Assembly (NCBI GenBank): GCA_905236875.1
Contig: CAJOQT010000039.1
Span: forward strand, 1 to 58,888
Reading direction: 5' to 3'
Length of the DNA stretch: 58,888 bases
From: an uncultured Prevotella sp.
GTDB lineage: Bacteria > Bacteroidota > Bacteroidia > Bacteroidales > Bacteroidaceae
Shown piece after piece: positions 37,170 to 46,923 of this stretch; within the stretch, counting starts at the first letter, position 1, and each line of letters opens with the position of its first letter. The position numbers were made by a program, and so were the translations under genes. Below the pieces are notes generated by a model. The model worked only from the letters and a program-made list of their open reading frames with translations, had not been told where the DNA came from and did no database searches.

Positions 37170-39047
37170 TCATAGGGAAATTTTGGCAACGAAGCCGCCT
37201 CTGGGTCGGCAATTCACCTTTTCCGGCATCTGCCGAAGCGTGGTGATGTTCCATGGACTGACGGTATCATCGGCAAACAGGACGATAGTCGTTGCGCTAC
37301 CCTGAAACAGTGCCGAGCAACGTTCGCCAAACATGAGGTCCATCGGCTCATTGGTTCCGTTAATGCCTGCAACATACCATGTGGTACCATGTCTGCGGGC
37401 GATGACGACACTCTCACCCGGATAGCCACTGATAAGGTGTGTCTCGTCCCACACATTGGGCAGGGTGGAAAGGAACTGCTGCACCTCCTGCGGCTGGGCC
37501 AGATAGCTCTCGGGCTTGTCTGCCAAATGTTGCAGACCACTCTCAAAGAGAACAGTCAATGCCAGCTCATGGGCATTTGTCGTAATATGGGGATGCTGGG
37601 AGTCGCTGAAGGTACACGGGGTGTAGTCCATGGGTCCAATGACGTTACGGGTAAAGGGTAGCGTAGCATTATGGCTTGCTGCCTGATCCGTAAAGGTCGG
37701 CACGTTATTGTACCATTCCGCACCATAGACGCCCTCTGTAGAGAGGAGGTTGGGATAGGTACGCTGCCAGCCACGGGGGATGGGTGCTCCATGGAAGTTG
37801 ACCAGCAGATGATGGCGGGCAGCACACTCCAGCAGGTCGATGCAATAGTCCATGTTCTTTTGGTTATCGCCGGAGAAGAAGTCAATCTTCACGCCTGCCA
37901 CACCGATACGTTCACACCAGGCGAATTCCCGTTCACGGTCTTCGGGTTTGTTCAGTCGGAACTTCGGACCGGGAGCACCATCAATCCAGCCAATGCTGGA
38001 GTTGTACCAGATGAGCGGCTTCACACCCTGTGCAATGGCATAGCTGACGGCATCCTCGATGGTCTTGCCATCCTTCATCTCATCCCATTCGGCATCAATG
38101 AGCACGTATGGGAGATGCAGGGTGACGGCCATATCGACATATTTCCTGATGATATTGTAGTCATTGGAACCATGATTGTATGCCCAATATATCCACGATA
38201 CCACACCAGGATGAATCCAACTGACATCGTCGAGCTTGCAAGGCTCCGAGACATCGGTGACCAGCGTCGATTCCACGATGTCGGACAGTTCACCAACGAT
38301 GACGACACGCCAAGGGGAAGCTCCGTTGTCCCCCCGAGAGTCCTCCACCACACGGAACAGCTCCCCGTCATTATACAGGCAGGAAGCACTCTGTCCTCGT
38401 TCGATATTGGCTTCGGTAATGAGTGCGAATACACCATCGGCCGGCTCCATCAGCAAGGGATAGCCCCAGCGGTTGTTCCAGCCTTCGGGTGATTTGAAGA
38501 CACCACTGAACGAAGGAACGGGTAGTACCTTATAGGTCGTGGTCAGTGGGAAGAAGCCTTCGTAAGCCTCCGTCCACTGCTGTGCCCATCGCCGTGTACC
38601 TTCAGGTATGCGATATGCTGGCCCCCTCCTGTCGTCCGTTGTCCGTTCTTGCGTCCCTTCGGTAGCAAGCGGCAAGCCGAGCGGTCCGTCGTCCGTTGTC
38701 TCATATCGAAAGGCCACACCGTCGTTGTAAAGCCTCAGCACCAGACTTCCGCAACGATACTCATTGGCCTCGTTCGTACAATGCAGCCGCTTACCGGCAA
38801 GCATCTGGTAGTCGGCAATGATGCGTACCGGCTGACTCTCAGCGAGTGCTGAGACATCAGATGCCATCACAATATCCAACACTTTCTGTTGAAGGTAGAA
38901 TATCGTAAGCTGCTGTCCTTCTGCCTTGACCGACACCTTGCCGTTAGGCGACAGACCCCTCTCCAACTCCCCCGAGGGGGAGAGTAAGGGATGGGGGCTG
39001 GCACCCAGCGAGAAGAGGGCCAACATAAATAATATACAAATCCTCAT
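37170..39047 (-). CDS. GH97 family alpha-glycosidase with two repeat insertions
   Basis: This is a 625-residue secreted GH97 enzyme. The barrel part shows YVLIDAEWDEMKDG, GVKIDFFSGDNQKNMDYC and NFHGAPIPRGWQRTYPNLLSTEGVYGAEW. GH97 contains inverting alpha-glucosidases and retaining alpha-galactosidases. The Asp in GVKIDFF fits the retaining alpha-galactosidase branch, but this needs alignment. A C/G-rich repeat codes residues about 18-33 straight after the signal peptide ([18 protein letters not shown]). Residues about 116-142 carry GPLGLPLATEGTQERTTDD from the 44-bp repeat at 38645-38688. Confidence 0.88.
   Translation of the reverse strand: MRICILFMLALFSLGASPHPLLSPSGELERGLSPNGKVSVKAEGQQLTIFYLQQKVLDIVMASDVSALAESQPVRIIADYQMLAGKRLHCTNEANEYRCGSLVLRLYNDGVAFRYETTDDGPLGLPLATEGTQERTTDDRRGPAYRIPEGTRRWAQQWTEAYEGFFPLTTTYKVLPVPSFSGVFKSPEGWNNRWGYPLLMEPADGVFALITEANIERGQSASCLYNDGELFRVVEDSRGDNGASPWRVVIVGELSDIVESTLVTDVSEPCKLDDVSWIHPGVVSWIYWAYNHGSNDYNIIRKYVDMAVTLHLPYVLIDAEWDEMKDGKTIEDAVSYAIAQGVKPLIWYNSSIGWIDGAPGPKFRLNKPEDREREFAWCERIGVAGVKIDFFSGDNQKNMDYCIDLLECAARHHLLVNFHGAPIPRGWQRTYPNLLSTEGVYGAEWYNNVPTFTDQAASHNATLPFTRNVIGPMDYTPCTFSDSQHPHITTNAHELALTVLFESGLQHLADKPESYLAQPQEVQQFLSTLPNVWDETHLISGYPGESVVIARRHGTTWYVAGINGTNEPMDLMFGERCSALFQGSATTIVLFADDTVSPWNITTLRQMPEKVNCRPRGGFVAKISL
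38621..38701 (-). repeat. Compound repeat inside the GH97 gene
   Basis: Heptamers flank a 44-bp unit (38645-38688), the same order as in the U32 gene. The encoded peptide shares GPLGLPLAT and GTQE-TTD with the U32 insert. Confidence 0.88.
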
Positions 39048-39232
39048 ATCATTTCACTGAACTATTCTACCCTTTTTAACGACAACGAATTGAACGAATG
39101 AAACGAATTTTGAATGCCCAGCCAATTCGTGCCATTCGTTACCCGCCAGCAACCATTGTAGAATTTTTTGAAACTGCATAGAATTCGTGTGATTCGTGAA
39201 ATTCGTTGTAGAGAATAGATGGGAAACTTAAA

Positions 39233-40582
39233 TCATCTCACCTTCCAAACATTCAACGTGATGCCGCCACCCTGCTGTGAGAAGTCCGGCTCACAGACAT
39301 AGATGGCATTGTTCAGCCAGGCATACTTGCTGTCTTTGGGAGCCTCGAACTGTGGGGCTGCCTTGAAATAGAACGACGGCTGTCCCTGTGCATCGGCACC
39401 CTGGTAGATGATGCCACGGTTGCGGACATGGATAAACACGCCATCGTCGGTCTTGATGCTGTAGATGGCTTCCAGCGTTGTACGTGAGCCGTCAGCCAAC
39501 TGATAGTCGGCACCGCCGTTCAAGATGGTTCCCTTCAGTAGCGGGCCTTCAAAGGTTCCTCCCGTGATGGGGATGACCGTACGACGACCTTGAGGGGTGT
39601 CTCCAACGGAATAGAACTCACCAAGCGTCACCTTGAGCTGCATCACGAACTCCGTACCAGGGCCTGCCGGTCCTACCATAGCGCTGACTTCCTGGGCTTT
39701 TGCGTTTCTTTCCAGCGTCCAGTCCTTACGGGTGGGCAGCAATGGGGTACTGCCGACGAACTGCTTGGCAGCCTCTGCGTCACCCTTCAGTTGCCAGTTG
39801 AGCCAAGCCAAGGCTACCACCGTAAACTCTCCACCGTGTGGCTCGCGGTAGGTGCCGCCATGTCCAACGGGGAAGTTGGCAGCGAACGCGGGTACATGAC
39901 TGATGCGGTGAAAGTCATCCATGCCATTGCCATAGGCGATATCCTCCTCACCTCCTAATATATATATAATAGGTGTGTGGATATCGTTCAACTTCTCCTT
40001 CGGCGGCATGGGCATGCCTCCCACAGCCTGGCTGGCATTCTGCTGGTTGAAGAGACCGCTGTTGCAGATCATCAGGGTCTTGATACGAGGATCGGCACAG
40101 TTGAAGAGCGTCTGCAGACCGCCGCATGACATGCCGGCCACGCAGAGATTCTTCACGTCGATCTTCTGGTAGTAGGGTGACGTGGGGTCGGCATTCTGCT
40201 TGTAGGCCCAGTCGATACTCTCTATCTGCTGCTCCGAACGCGACATGGGGCCGCGATACCACTCGTCAACCATCGGAATGTTTCCTGTGGCTAACACCAG
40301 ATAGCCGTTCGAAGCTATCTCGTTGAGGAAATTCATGTGTTCCCAAGGGGAGTTGGAACAGGCTCCGTTACCCCAGACGAGTACGGGAAGCGGATGATTG
40401 GCATCAAACTTCGAGAGATCCTGCGGCACAAAGACCGTATGCTCTTCGAGTCCTGCTACTTCTTTCATGATGGCCTTATAAGGACCGGTGCCGCCATCCT
40501 CGATGATGCGCGACTTCTGCTGTGCAGTGGCAGTTACGGCCAGACACAGCATACAAGCTGATAATAAAGTTTTTACATTCAT
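39233..40582 (-). CDS. Secreted alpha/beta hydrolase, substrate unknown
   Basis: The ATG at 40582 gives MNVKTLLSACMLCLAVTATAQ, a proper signal peptide. A longer in-frame start at 40621 would overlap the GH2 gene. The product has about 449 residues. It has PVLVWGNGACSNSPWEH (oxyanion region), VAGMSCGGLQTLFNCAD (nucleophile elbow) and a late GHGGTYREPHGGE segment that can supply His. It resembles dienelactone hydrolase/PET-hydrolase-like esterases. Its place among xylanases suggests it acts on an ester of plant cell wall. A further C-terminal sandwich includes GGADYQLADGSRTTLEAIY. A gene-free stretch of 185 nt follows at 39048-39232, with degenerate ATTCGTG copies only. Confidence 0.75.
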   Translation of the reverse strand: MNVKTLLSACMLCLAVTATAQQKSRIIEDGGTGPYKAIMKEVAGLEEHTVFVPQDLSKFDANHPLPVLVWGNGACSNSPWEHMNFLNEIASNGYLVLATGNIPMVDEWYRGPMSRSEQQIESIDWAYKQNADPTSPYYQKIDVKNLCVAGMSCGGLQTLFNCADPRIKTLMICNSGLFNQQNASQAVGGMPMPPKEKLNDIHTPIIYILGGEEDIAYGNGMDDFHRISHVPAFAANFPVGHGGTYREPHGGEFTVVALAWLNWQLKGDAEAAKQFVGSTPLLPTRKDWTLERNAKAQEVSAMVGPAGPGTEFVMQLKVTLGEFYSVGDTPQGRRTVIPITGGTFEGPLLKGTILNGGADYQLADGSRTTLEAIYSIKTDDGVFIHVRNRGIIYQGADAQGQPSFYFKAAPQFEAPKDSKYAWLNNAIYVCEPDFSQQGGGITLNVWKVR

Positions 40583-40595
40583 AAGTTTATAGTTT

Positions 40596-43277
40596 CTAAT
40601 GATTGATATTCCATCCGTCAATGGCGAAATGCAGACTTGTCCCTATGGGGAGCGACGGCATATCGCAAATGATTTCCCGTTTGTCGTAAGGTGCCAGGGT
40701 GACGTAGTTGTCCGACCAATAGGCGGGACATACCAGGTTGCCGTTATCATCCTTCACCGAGAGACGGATGAAGAAGGCAACATGGGGCGAGGTATTCTCA
40801 AGTGTCAGCTGATAGCGAGGGTGATCAATACCATTCACGCGCAGACTGGTCATCCGACAGGCAGCCTGCGGAAGCCGGTCGAGAGCCTGATAGGAGGCAT
40901 ACCTGCTGATTGGGGTATGTATCCATGACCTCTTGTCCCACGCATATTCATCGGTTTCGCCAGGCAGGAAATACTCGTTCTCAGCCAGCTCTTTCCCATC
41001 GGCAGTAACTGCCTTCAGGAACAGGAAGGCATCAGTCTGAGGACAGTCCGTTGTCTGTTGTCGTTCTTGCGTCCCTTCGGTAGCAAGCGGCAAAGCCGAG
41101 CGGTCCGTTGTCTGTTGTCCGTTGTCCGTTGTCTCTCTTATACAGTCAAAGACCTTGACGACGGCACCTGCTTCCACATAGGTTGTGGTACTGTCGGATA
41201 TCACAGTGGTAGAACCACCGTGCACGATATGCATCGAGGCTTTCAGGGTAACGGGCTGCAGCGTCTCGTTGACGGCAAAGACAGCCTTCCGCTGATAGTC
41301 ATAGATAAGCTGTACGGGAGCGTTGCCGCGCTTGACGGCATAATAGGCGGCATTGGGCTGATAGTAATAGTCGTAAAGCTGCCAGTAGATACCGGGACGG
41401 GCACTGTTGAGCATCCACTGCACGATGCCGGTAGTTCGCGGCACATTGACCCTGAAGGCCTCAAACATGGCACGGGTGCTCTCGTAGTTCAGCAGGTCTG
41501 CCCGATGCAGATATGAAGTGATGTCGGCAGAGACACCGAAACGATTGTCAATAACCTCCGTCAGCTGAGCCAGCGAGTTCATGGCAGATGTGGAGGCGGT
41601 GCAGAGGATATCCCATCGACTGTCAATAGGGAGTAGGTCGGGACCGAGCATTCTCTCCAACGATTCCCTCACAGGCAGCTGTGCGCCGATGCCCGTCTCG
41701 GTATTGAAGCCGAAAGCTCCTCCCGATGCCTGGGGGCTGTACCAATACATGGGCGACACATATTCGTAGGGACCTTCCATCTTGGTGCCCGACGGGCCGG
41801 AAACAGTACTTGTCATCCCCTTGGCAGAAATCAGACAGGTACGGTCGTCATTGGCACGGAGGAACGTCTGGTAACGCTGCTCCAGTTCGGGGGTGGGTAT
41901 TCTGTCGCTGCCCACGAACCATCCGATGATAGAAGGATGATGGCGCAGCCACAGCACCTGGTCTTCAAACGACTTGCTGATCAGATCGATCTTCTCAGGA
42001 GTGACGATGCCCCCGTAAGTCTCGTCGCAGGGAGCCCCGAGGTATTCCTCCCATTCCCAATGACAGCTCCATCCCACGAGGATGAGCAGTCCCAGCTCGT
42101 CACAAATGTCGTAAAGGTTCTGCGAGTTACCCCAGAAACCTTCCAGACGGACGAGGTTGAGGTTCATGTCGCGTACATATTCCAGTTGCAGACGATTGGA
42201 GGCTGGCGTGTTACGCAGGTATATGTCGTCTGTCCACCCTGCACCCCGCAACAGGATGTCGCGTCCGTTAAGGGTGAAAGCACGATGTCCCTCCGGTGTC
42301 AGATGGCTATGCACCTCACGAATGCCGAAGCGGACGTCTTCAGCATCCGACACTTCAGTACCCTCGACAAACTCCACATGCAGGTCGTAAAGCTCCGGCT
42401 TACCCATATTGTGGCACCACCACAAACGGGGATTCTCCTTACAGACATCCGATGCCAGGCGTACCATGCGGCGTTCATTGGGCAAGAGAGTGACCGGACA
42501 GGTGAATGTCTCTCCGTCAACACGGCCCCGAAGCGTACCCTTGACCGTCTCGTCCGTGAGGTTGGTGAGCTCGCTGTCTATGGTCAGCCAAGCCTTCTTC
42601 AGCGTGCTTGTCTCAACCCGCGAACGGACGGAAGAATGGGCGACCGAAACCTTGCCGCAGGTCTTGATACTTACCTCGCGGAAGATACCCATGTTCTCGT
42701 CGGCAGGACGCGGGTTCCAGTCAGCAAATCCGATGTTGGGGTCGCCTGGCTGTGCGCGGAACAGCTCTACAGCCAGCACGTTAGTCTCCCTGGCATAGGG
42801 CGTGATGTCGATGCTGAACTGGCGGAACGAGCCTGCCAAGGTGTCTTTAGCTGCAATCAGCTGACCATTCAGCCAGACATTGGCACGATAGCAGATGCCG
42901 TCGAACGTCAAGATGACAGAGCCTCCTCTCCCCCTTCGGGGGAGGTCTGAAGGGGGCTGAGGGAGGGAGAAGGTGGTGCGGTACCACCAGCTCACGTCGA
43001 ACTGCCGGCTGTCTATCTGCTGATAGTCGGCTGCCGTCAACGGTTCTTTCTCTGCACCATTGGCAATCAGCACACCCATCACGGTAGAAGGAACACTGGC
43101 AACATACCAGCCGTCGGTAGTGGCTGACGGTGATGACAAGACGGCACCACTGACCTGAATCTTTGCCGATGACTGTACCTGCCAGCCGTCAGTCAGCTTC
43201 ATGGTCTCTGCTGCTACGTGGTAAAGCATTGTCTGTACCATTATGATCAGTAACGTGGATAGGATTCTTCGTCTCAT
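40596..43277 (-). CDS. GH2 family glycosidase (beta-mannosidase/exo-glucosaminidase-like) with insertions
   Basis: This is an 893-residue secreted enzyme. N-terminal sandwich segments include VILTFDGICYRANVWLNGQLI and AYARETNVLAVELFRAQPGDPNIGFADWNPRP. The barrel shows RGAGWTDDIYLRN, VRLEGFWGNSQNLYDICDELGLLILVGWSCHWEWEEY and the GSDRIPTPELE region typical of the exo-beta-glucosaminidase/mannosidase branch of GH2. The substrate in this cluster is uncertain. Residues about 105-120 are coded by a C/G-rich repeat. Residues about 714-746 combine heptamer and 44-bp repeats (41040-41136). Both are in frame. Confidence 0.85.
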   Translation of the reverse strand: MRRRILSTLLIIMVQTMLYHVAAETMKLTDGWQVQSSAKIQVSGAVLSSPSATTDGWYVASVPSTVMGVLIANGAEKEPLTAADYQQIDSRQFDVSWWYRTTFSLPQPPSDLPRRGRGGSVILTFDGICYRANVWLNGQLIAAKDTLAGSFRQFSIDITPYARETNVLAVELFRAQPGDPNIGFADWNPRPADENMGIFREVSIKTCGKVSVAHSSVRSRVETSTLKKAWLTIDSELTNLTDETVKGTLRGRVDGETFTCPVTLLPNERRMVRLASDVCKENPRLWWCHNMGKPELYDLHVEFVEGTEVSDAEDVRFGIREVHSHLTPEGHRAFTLNGRDILLRGAGWTDDIYLRNTPASNRLQLEYVRDMNLNLVRLEGFWGNSQNLYDICDELGLLILVGWSCHWEWEEYLGAPCDETYGGIVTPEKIDLISKSFEDQVLWLRHHPSIIGWFVGSDRIPTPELEQRYQTFLRANDDRTCLISAKGMTSTVSGPSGTKMEGPYEYVSPMYWYSPQASGGAFGFNTETGIGAQLPVRESLERMLGPDLLPIDSRWDILCTASTSAMNSLAQLTEVIDNRFGVSADITSYLHRADLLNYESTRAMFEAFRVNVPRTTGIVQWMLNSARPGIYWQLYDYYYQPNAAYYAVKRGNAPVQLIYDYQRKAVFAVNETLQPVTLKASMHIVHGGSTTVISDSTTTYVEAGAVVKVFDCIRETTDNGQQTTDRSALPLATEGTQERQQTTDCPQTDAFLFLKAVTADGKELAENEYFLPGETDEYAWDKRSWIHTPISRYASYQALDRLPQAACRMTSLRVNGIDHPRYQLTLENTSPHVAFFIRLSVKDDNGNLVCPAYWSDNYVTLAPYDKREIICDMPSLPIGTSLHFAIDGWNINH
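41040..41136 (-). repeat. Compound heptamer / 44-bp repeat inside the GH2 gene
   Basis: The 44-bp unit is at 41063-41107 with one extra base, and heptamer copies lie on both sides. The extra base shifts the encoded peptide relative to the U32 and GH97 copies (SALPLATEGTQERQQTTD), yet the gene frame is kept overall. Confidence 0.85.
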
Positions 43278-43311
43278 GACCTTTTAACCCTTTAACCTTT
43301 TAACTTTACAC

Positions 43312-46227
43312 TTATTTCTTGAACTGCCACCAGTCAAGACGTACGTCCCCTGAAACAGAGGTAAAGCAGAGATACAGGTCGTGAACGCCTGTAGCATTCT
43401 TGACCTTGGCTGTGAAGTTACGGTACTTCTCCAAAGAACCCGTCTTGCTGATGCTGACCGTACCGACAACGGGTCCTTTCGGACTGTCGAGGTGTAATGT
43501 GATGGTAGCTCCTCCCGTTGCAGCAGCATTGATATTGAACTGACGGGCACCTGTCTGGAAATCTACGCCACGCAGACGGATATACTCGCCATTGTCAAGG
43601 TCATAGACATACATATTAACCCGGCCCGTGGATTCCGGCATGTCTGCCACAACACCCGTATTGGGAATTCCCATCTTGGCGCTCTTCAGTCCGTAACCCC
43701 ATGCCATCGTCTCTGCCTCGACACGGAGATAGGGATTGAAGTTCTGCAGCTGTCCGATGGGCTGCTGGTCGAGCCAGTAAGGAACTTCCTGAATGGTTCC
43801 GTCTGCATTGTAAGTAATCTCAGTAGCCGAAACGCTACGGCGCTCATGGTGTTCGAAGGTGTCCAGGTGCATCAGGTCGTAGTTCTGTCCGAAGACGTAG
43901 TTATGGCCTTTGTATTCGCAGATGCCAGGATGGTTGCCACGGTCGCGTTCTGTAGGCCGCATGATGTAACCCTTTGCCTCCCACGGACCAGTGGGCGAAT
44001 CACTCATGGCATAACCCAGTGCCTCCGGGCAGCAGGTTGTAGCATATGCGAGGTAAAAGACCCCTACAGCCCCCTCCTGGCCTCCCCCGATAGGGGAGGG
44101 ATGAAGGGAGGAGCCATGTTCTCCCCCTAAACAGGGGGAGTTAGAGGGGGTCTCGGGGGCCCTCTTATACAGCCACGGTCCTTCCTGGTAGTGCTCGATA
44201 TGGTAGTCAAGTTTGGTAATGCCGCTCTTGAGTGAGATCATGTCGTCGTTGAGCAGCGCATAATAGGTATTGGGATTGCCCCAGTACATGTAGGCCTGAC
44301 CGTCATCGTCGATATATACTGTCGGGTCGATGTCATCCCAGTGTTCCTGCTGCCAAACCAGCGGCTTGCCCAGCGGGTCGCGGAACGGGCCGTATGGCGA
44401 GTCGGCCACCAGCACGCCGATGCCATGACCATGAAGCGGAGCATAAAGGTAATACTTACCGTTACGCTCGACGGTCTGTATGGCCCATGCACCGTTCTCA
44501 CGGCTGCGCCACGTAAAGTCCTTGAGCGATGCCACAGCACCATGTTCGGTCCAGTTGACCATGTCGGTCGTTGACCACAGCAGCCAGTCGTACATATAGA
44601 AGCCAGCCGAGTTGCGTTCATTGATGTCGGGTATGTCCTCTGGCGATGCATCGTGAGAGGTATATAGGAACAAGGTGTCACCCACGACGAGCGGTGAGGG
44701 GTCGGCAGTGTATTTGGTCTGGAACAGCGGCATGTTCACCTGTTCCATACCACGCATCTCCCACCAGTCGAAGTTAAAGAGCTTCGGACCCTTACGGCCA
44801 GTAAACACGAAGTAGAGGTCGTGATTGCCACGGGCGATGGTGGTCAGGTCGGTTGTCAGCGTCTGCCATTGCTCCCAGCCACCCGTGCCAGGCACCTGGA
44901 GCGTGCCGAGGAGTTCACCTCCGAGGCTATCGATACGTATCTCGATGGCACCGCCACGCAGACCGCTGGCCACACGCGCCGTGAAGGTACGGGGCTTCTT
45001 GTAGCAGAAATGTACGTTCTGCAGTTTGATATAGTCACCATTGTGAATATCGGTGACATAGACACCTACCTGATTGTTCTGTTCGGTCTTCACACCTTTT
45101 GAGAACGCCATCGTCTCGGCCTCCACACGACGATAGGGGTCGAACTTTCCAATGGGTTGCACGCCCTCGTCGGTCGGCATGATGGTAGGGAAACGACCAT
45201 CCGGTGTATATTGAAACTCTTCGACAGCTACGCTGCGTCCGAAGCCGCCGCCATTGGGCAGCTTGCCAGTATGATAGAAGAAGTAGCTATGTCCCTTGAA
45301 GTCGGCAACGCCGCAATGGTTGGTAAACGAGTTGGTCTCGCAAAGTGGCATAATCTCGCCGGCATACGTCCAAGGACCGGCAGGCGACGGTGCCGTGCTA
45401 TAGCTGATATGTTCCGGCACACCACCAGCGGCATAGAGGAGGTAATAAACCCCCTCCGGGACCCCTCCCGACCTCCCCTGTCTAGGGGAGGAGCCATGTT
45501 CTCCCCCTAAACAGGGGGAGTTAGAGGGGGTCTCGGGGGCTTTCATCAGCCAGGGACCTTCCACATAGCAGTCCCTGTAGTGCTTGCCCTGCACCCGTTC
45601 GTTCATGGGAGGCGCACCAAAGGCCTCTTCGGTCATATCAAGTGTCTTGACTTCCCCGTCAATGGAAATCATATCGTCGTTAAGCTTTGCATAATAGACA
45701 CGCGGGTTACCCCACATGATCCATGCCTGGGTCTTAGTCCCCCCTCCTGACAGGGGGATGTCTTCAATCAACACCGTCGGGTCGATATGATCCCATGACC
45801 CGTTCTCGAACAACGGCTTTCCAATGGCATCACGGAACGGACCTGTCGGCGTATCGCCTACGGCAACGCCGATGGCCATACCACCTGAAATCTTCGAATG
45901 GGCGCAGATGTACCAATAGAACTTTCCGTCACGCTCAACACACTGTGAGGCCCAGGCACGGTCGTCGGCCCATGAGAAGCTCTCGAGGGCAAGCGGTGAG
46001 CCGTGGTCGGTCCAGTTAACCATGTCCTGCGTGGAATAGACGCGCCACTCCTGCATCCAGAAGAAGTCGGCACCATCCTCGTCATGACCGGTATAGACGT
46101 ACAATGTACCGTCATGCACCATCGGGGCGGGATCACTCGTACACCATGTTTGTACAAAGGGGTTTTGTGCGCAGGCCATCGATATTCCGGCACACATCAG
46201 CATGGTTGATAATAAGATTCTTTTCAT
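43312..46227 (-). CDS. Tandem GH43-CBM6-GH43-CBM6 enzyme
   Basis: This 971-residue secreted protein is built from two related halves. Each half has a GH43 propeller (SDPAPMVHDGTLYVYTGHDEDG; then ADPSPLVVGDTLFLYTSHDAS), an EGPWL segment with the general-acid region, and a CBM6-like sandwich (IEIRIDSLGGELLGTLQVPG; then ITLHLDSPKGPVVGTVSISK). It probably removes xylose and/or arabinose from arabinoxylan. Both propellers carry a C/G-rich repeat insert at the same point, after EGPWLMK (residues about 230-260) and EGPWLYKR (about 690-722). These inserts share a 54-bp identical block. A shorter insert is IPLSGGGTKTQ (about 154-163). Confidence 0.9.
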   Translation of the reverse strand: MKRILLSTMLMCAGISMACAQNPFVQTWCTSDPAPMVHDGTLYVYTGHDEDGADFFWMQEWRVYSTQDMVNWTDHGSPLALESFSWADDRAWASQCVERDGKFYWYICAHSKISGGMAIGVAVGDTPTGPFRDAIGKPLFENGSWDHIDPTVLIEDIPLSGGGTKTQAWIMWGNPRVYYAKLNDDMISIDGEVKTLDMTEEAFGAPPMNERVQGKHYRDCYVEGPWLMKAPETPSNSPCLGGEHGSSPRQGRSGGVPEGVYYLLYAAGGVPEHISYSTAPSPAGPWTYAGEIMPLCETNSFTNHCGVADFKGHSYFFYHTGKLPNGGGFGRSVAVEEFQYTPDGRFPTIMPTDEGVQPIGKFDPYRRVEAETMAFSKGVKTEQNNQVGVYVTDIHNGDYIKLQNVHFCYKKPRTFTARVASGLRGGAIEIRIDSLGGELLGTLQVPGTGGWEQWQTLTTDLTTIARGNHDLYFVFTGRKGPKLFNFDWWEMRGMEQVNMPLFQTKYTADPSPLVVGDTLFLYTSHDASPEDIPDINERNSAGFYMYDWLLWSTTDMVNWTEHGAVASLKDFTWRSRENGAWAIQTVERNGKYYLYAPLHGHGIGVLVADSPYGPFRDPLGKPLVWQQEHWDDIDPTVYIDDDGQAYMYWGNPNTYYALLNDDMISLKSGITKLDYHIEHYQEGPWLYKRAPETPSNSPCLGGEHGSSLHPSPIGGGQEGAVGVFYLAYATTCCPEALGYAMSDSPTGPWEAKGYIMRPTERDRGNHPGICEYKGHNYVFGQNYDLMHLDTFEHHERRSVSATEITYNADGTIQEVPYWLDQQPIGQLQNFNPYLRVEAETMAWGYGLKSAKMGIPNTGVVADMPESTGRVNMYVYDLDNGEYIRLRGVDFQTGARQFNINAAATGGATITLHLDSPKGPVVGTVSISKTGSLEKYRNFTAKVKNATGVHDLYLCFTSVSGDVRLDWWQFKK
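44053..44160. repeat. C/G-rich repeat in the second GH43 module
   Basis: It contains CCTCCCCCGATAGGGGAGG and CTCCCCCTAAACAGGGGGAG hairpins. Its last 54 bp (44107-44160) are identical to 45487-45540 in the first module, 1380 bp away. Confidence 0.9.
45450..45540. repeat. C/G-rich repeat in the first GH43 module
   Basis: The partner of 44053-44160, at the equivalent site of the N-terminal GH43 module, codes APETPSNSPCLGGEHGSS followed by a Gly/Arg-rich stretch. Confidence 0.9.
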
Positions 46228-46280
46228 ATTAGGTTACTATTATTTAAGCTTCAATGGTCACTGGGTGGCTTTTAGCGCTA

Positions 46281-46486
46281 CAAAGGTACGATTTAGTAAG
46301 CGAAATGCAAAAGAAAAAAACATTTTTCTTTTCATTTCCGAACGTGAGTACCTTCGACCGAAGGTCAAAGGTAGTGCAAACCGAGCGAAATACCAAAGAA
46401 AAAGGCGTTTTTCTTTCTATTTCCGAGGTGCAGCCTACCTAAAAGACGAAGTCTCAAAGGTACGAATAACCGAGCGAAATACCAAA
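46281..46486 (-). promoter_or_regulatory. Three tandem promoter repeats upstream of the tandem GH43 gene
   Basis: On the minus strand, -7 boxes TACCTTTG occur at 46281-46288, 46366-46373 and 46455-46462. TTTG -33 elements lie at 46308-46311, 46394-46397 and 46483-46486, giving spacers of 19, 20 and 20 nt. Each spacer contains ATTTCGCT, and the second is nearly the cysS spacer. AAAAGGCG-like sequence follows two of them. The first pair is 54 nt from the ATG. Confidence 0.75.
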
Positions 46487-46528
46487 GAAAAAGGCGTTTT
46501 TCTCTGCCTTTGAACCAAAAGCTATGGT

Positions 46529-46644
46529 TTAGTGGATGAAGAGGGGTACTTTAGCGGATGAAGAGGGGTATTCTTGCTGTAGGAAACAGGCAGGTTTTGA
46601 TCCGCTAAGGTGCCCCTCATCATCCGCTAAAGTACCCCTCTTGC
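46529..46644. repeat. 22-bp repeats in inverted pairs
   Basis: Two direct 22-bp units (46529-46550, 46551-46572; TTAGYGGATGAAGAGGGGTA core) are followed after 28 bp by two units in opposite orientation (46601-46622, 46623-46644). The stretch 46511-46528 before them is nearly identical to 58742-58759 before the array at the window end. The whole of 46228-46922 has no intact gene. Confidence 0.85.
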
Positions 46645-46741
46645 CTACATACAAGAAACGCCCACCGCCAAACTGGCAGCGGGCGGAAAGATTATTAACG
46701 GAAGGTTACTTCACCACGACCTTGAGCTGAAGCTCGAGCTC

Positions 46742-46780
46742 GTTCTTGCGTCCCTGCGGTAGCAAGCGGCATAGCCGAGC
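46742..46780. repeat. Variant of the 44-bp dispersed repeat
   Basis: GTTCTTGCGTCCC to GCCGAGC, here outside any gene. It is embedded in a larger unit (about 46707-46835) that resembles the insert at 6546-6641: CACGACCTTGAGCT, CTCGAGCTCG, CTCACGCTCGG, then a second tail end. Confidence 0.75.
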
Positions 46781-46818
46781 TCACGCTCGGTAGAATTCAA
46801 GCAAGCTTAACTCTTCTC

Positions 46819-46923
46819 TCACTTCATCACGACCTTTTTGCCGTTTATAATGACAACACCCTTATAGCTCTCGTCAACACGCTGACCGGCGAGGTTGTAG
46901 CGAACAGCCGATAATTGTAAATT
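46819..46923 (-). pseudogene. Orphan C-terminal tail fragment
   Basis: The minus strand reads NLQLSAVRYNLAGQRVDESY and then KGVVIINGKKVVMK before a stop at 46819-46821. This is the same kind of short tail that ends the secreted proteins at 6623, 24438 and 50403. A stop codon (46924-46926) lies directly upstream, so only the last 34 codons of some former gene remain. Confidence 0.75.

Noticed and set aside
39048..39232. Small RNA or gene between GH97 and the alpha/beta hydrolase
   Set aside because: Only degenerate ATTCGTG/ATTCGTT copies are seen, with no promoter or hairpin-terminator pair.
41937..42950. 337-residue frame antisense to the GH2 gene
   Set aside because: It is fully covered by conserved GH2 sequence on the minus strand and shows no family features.
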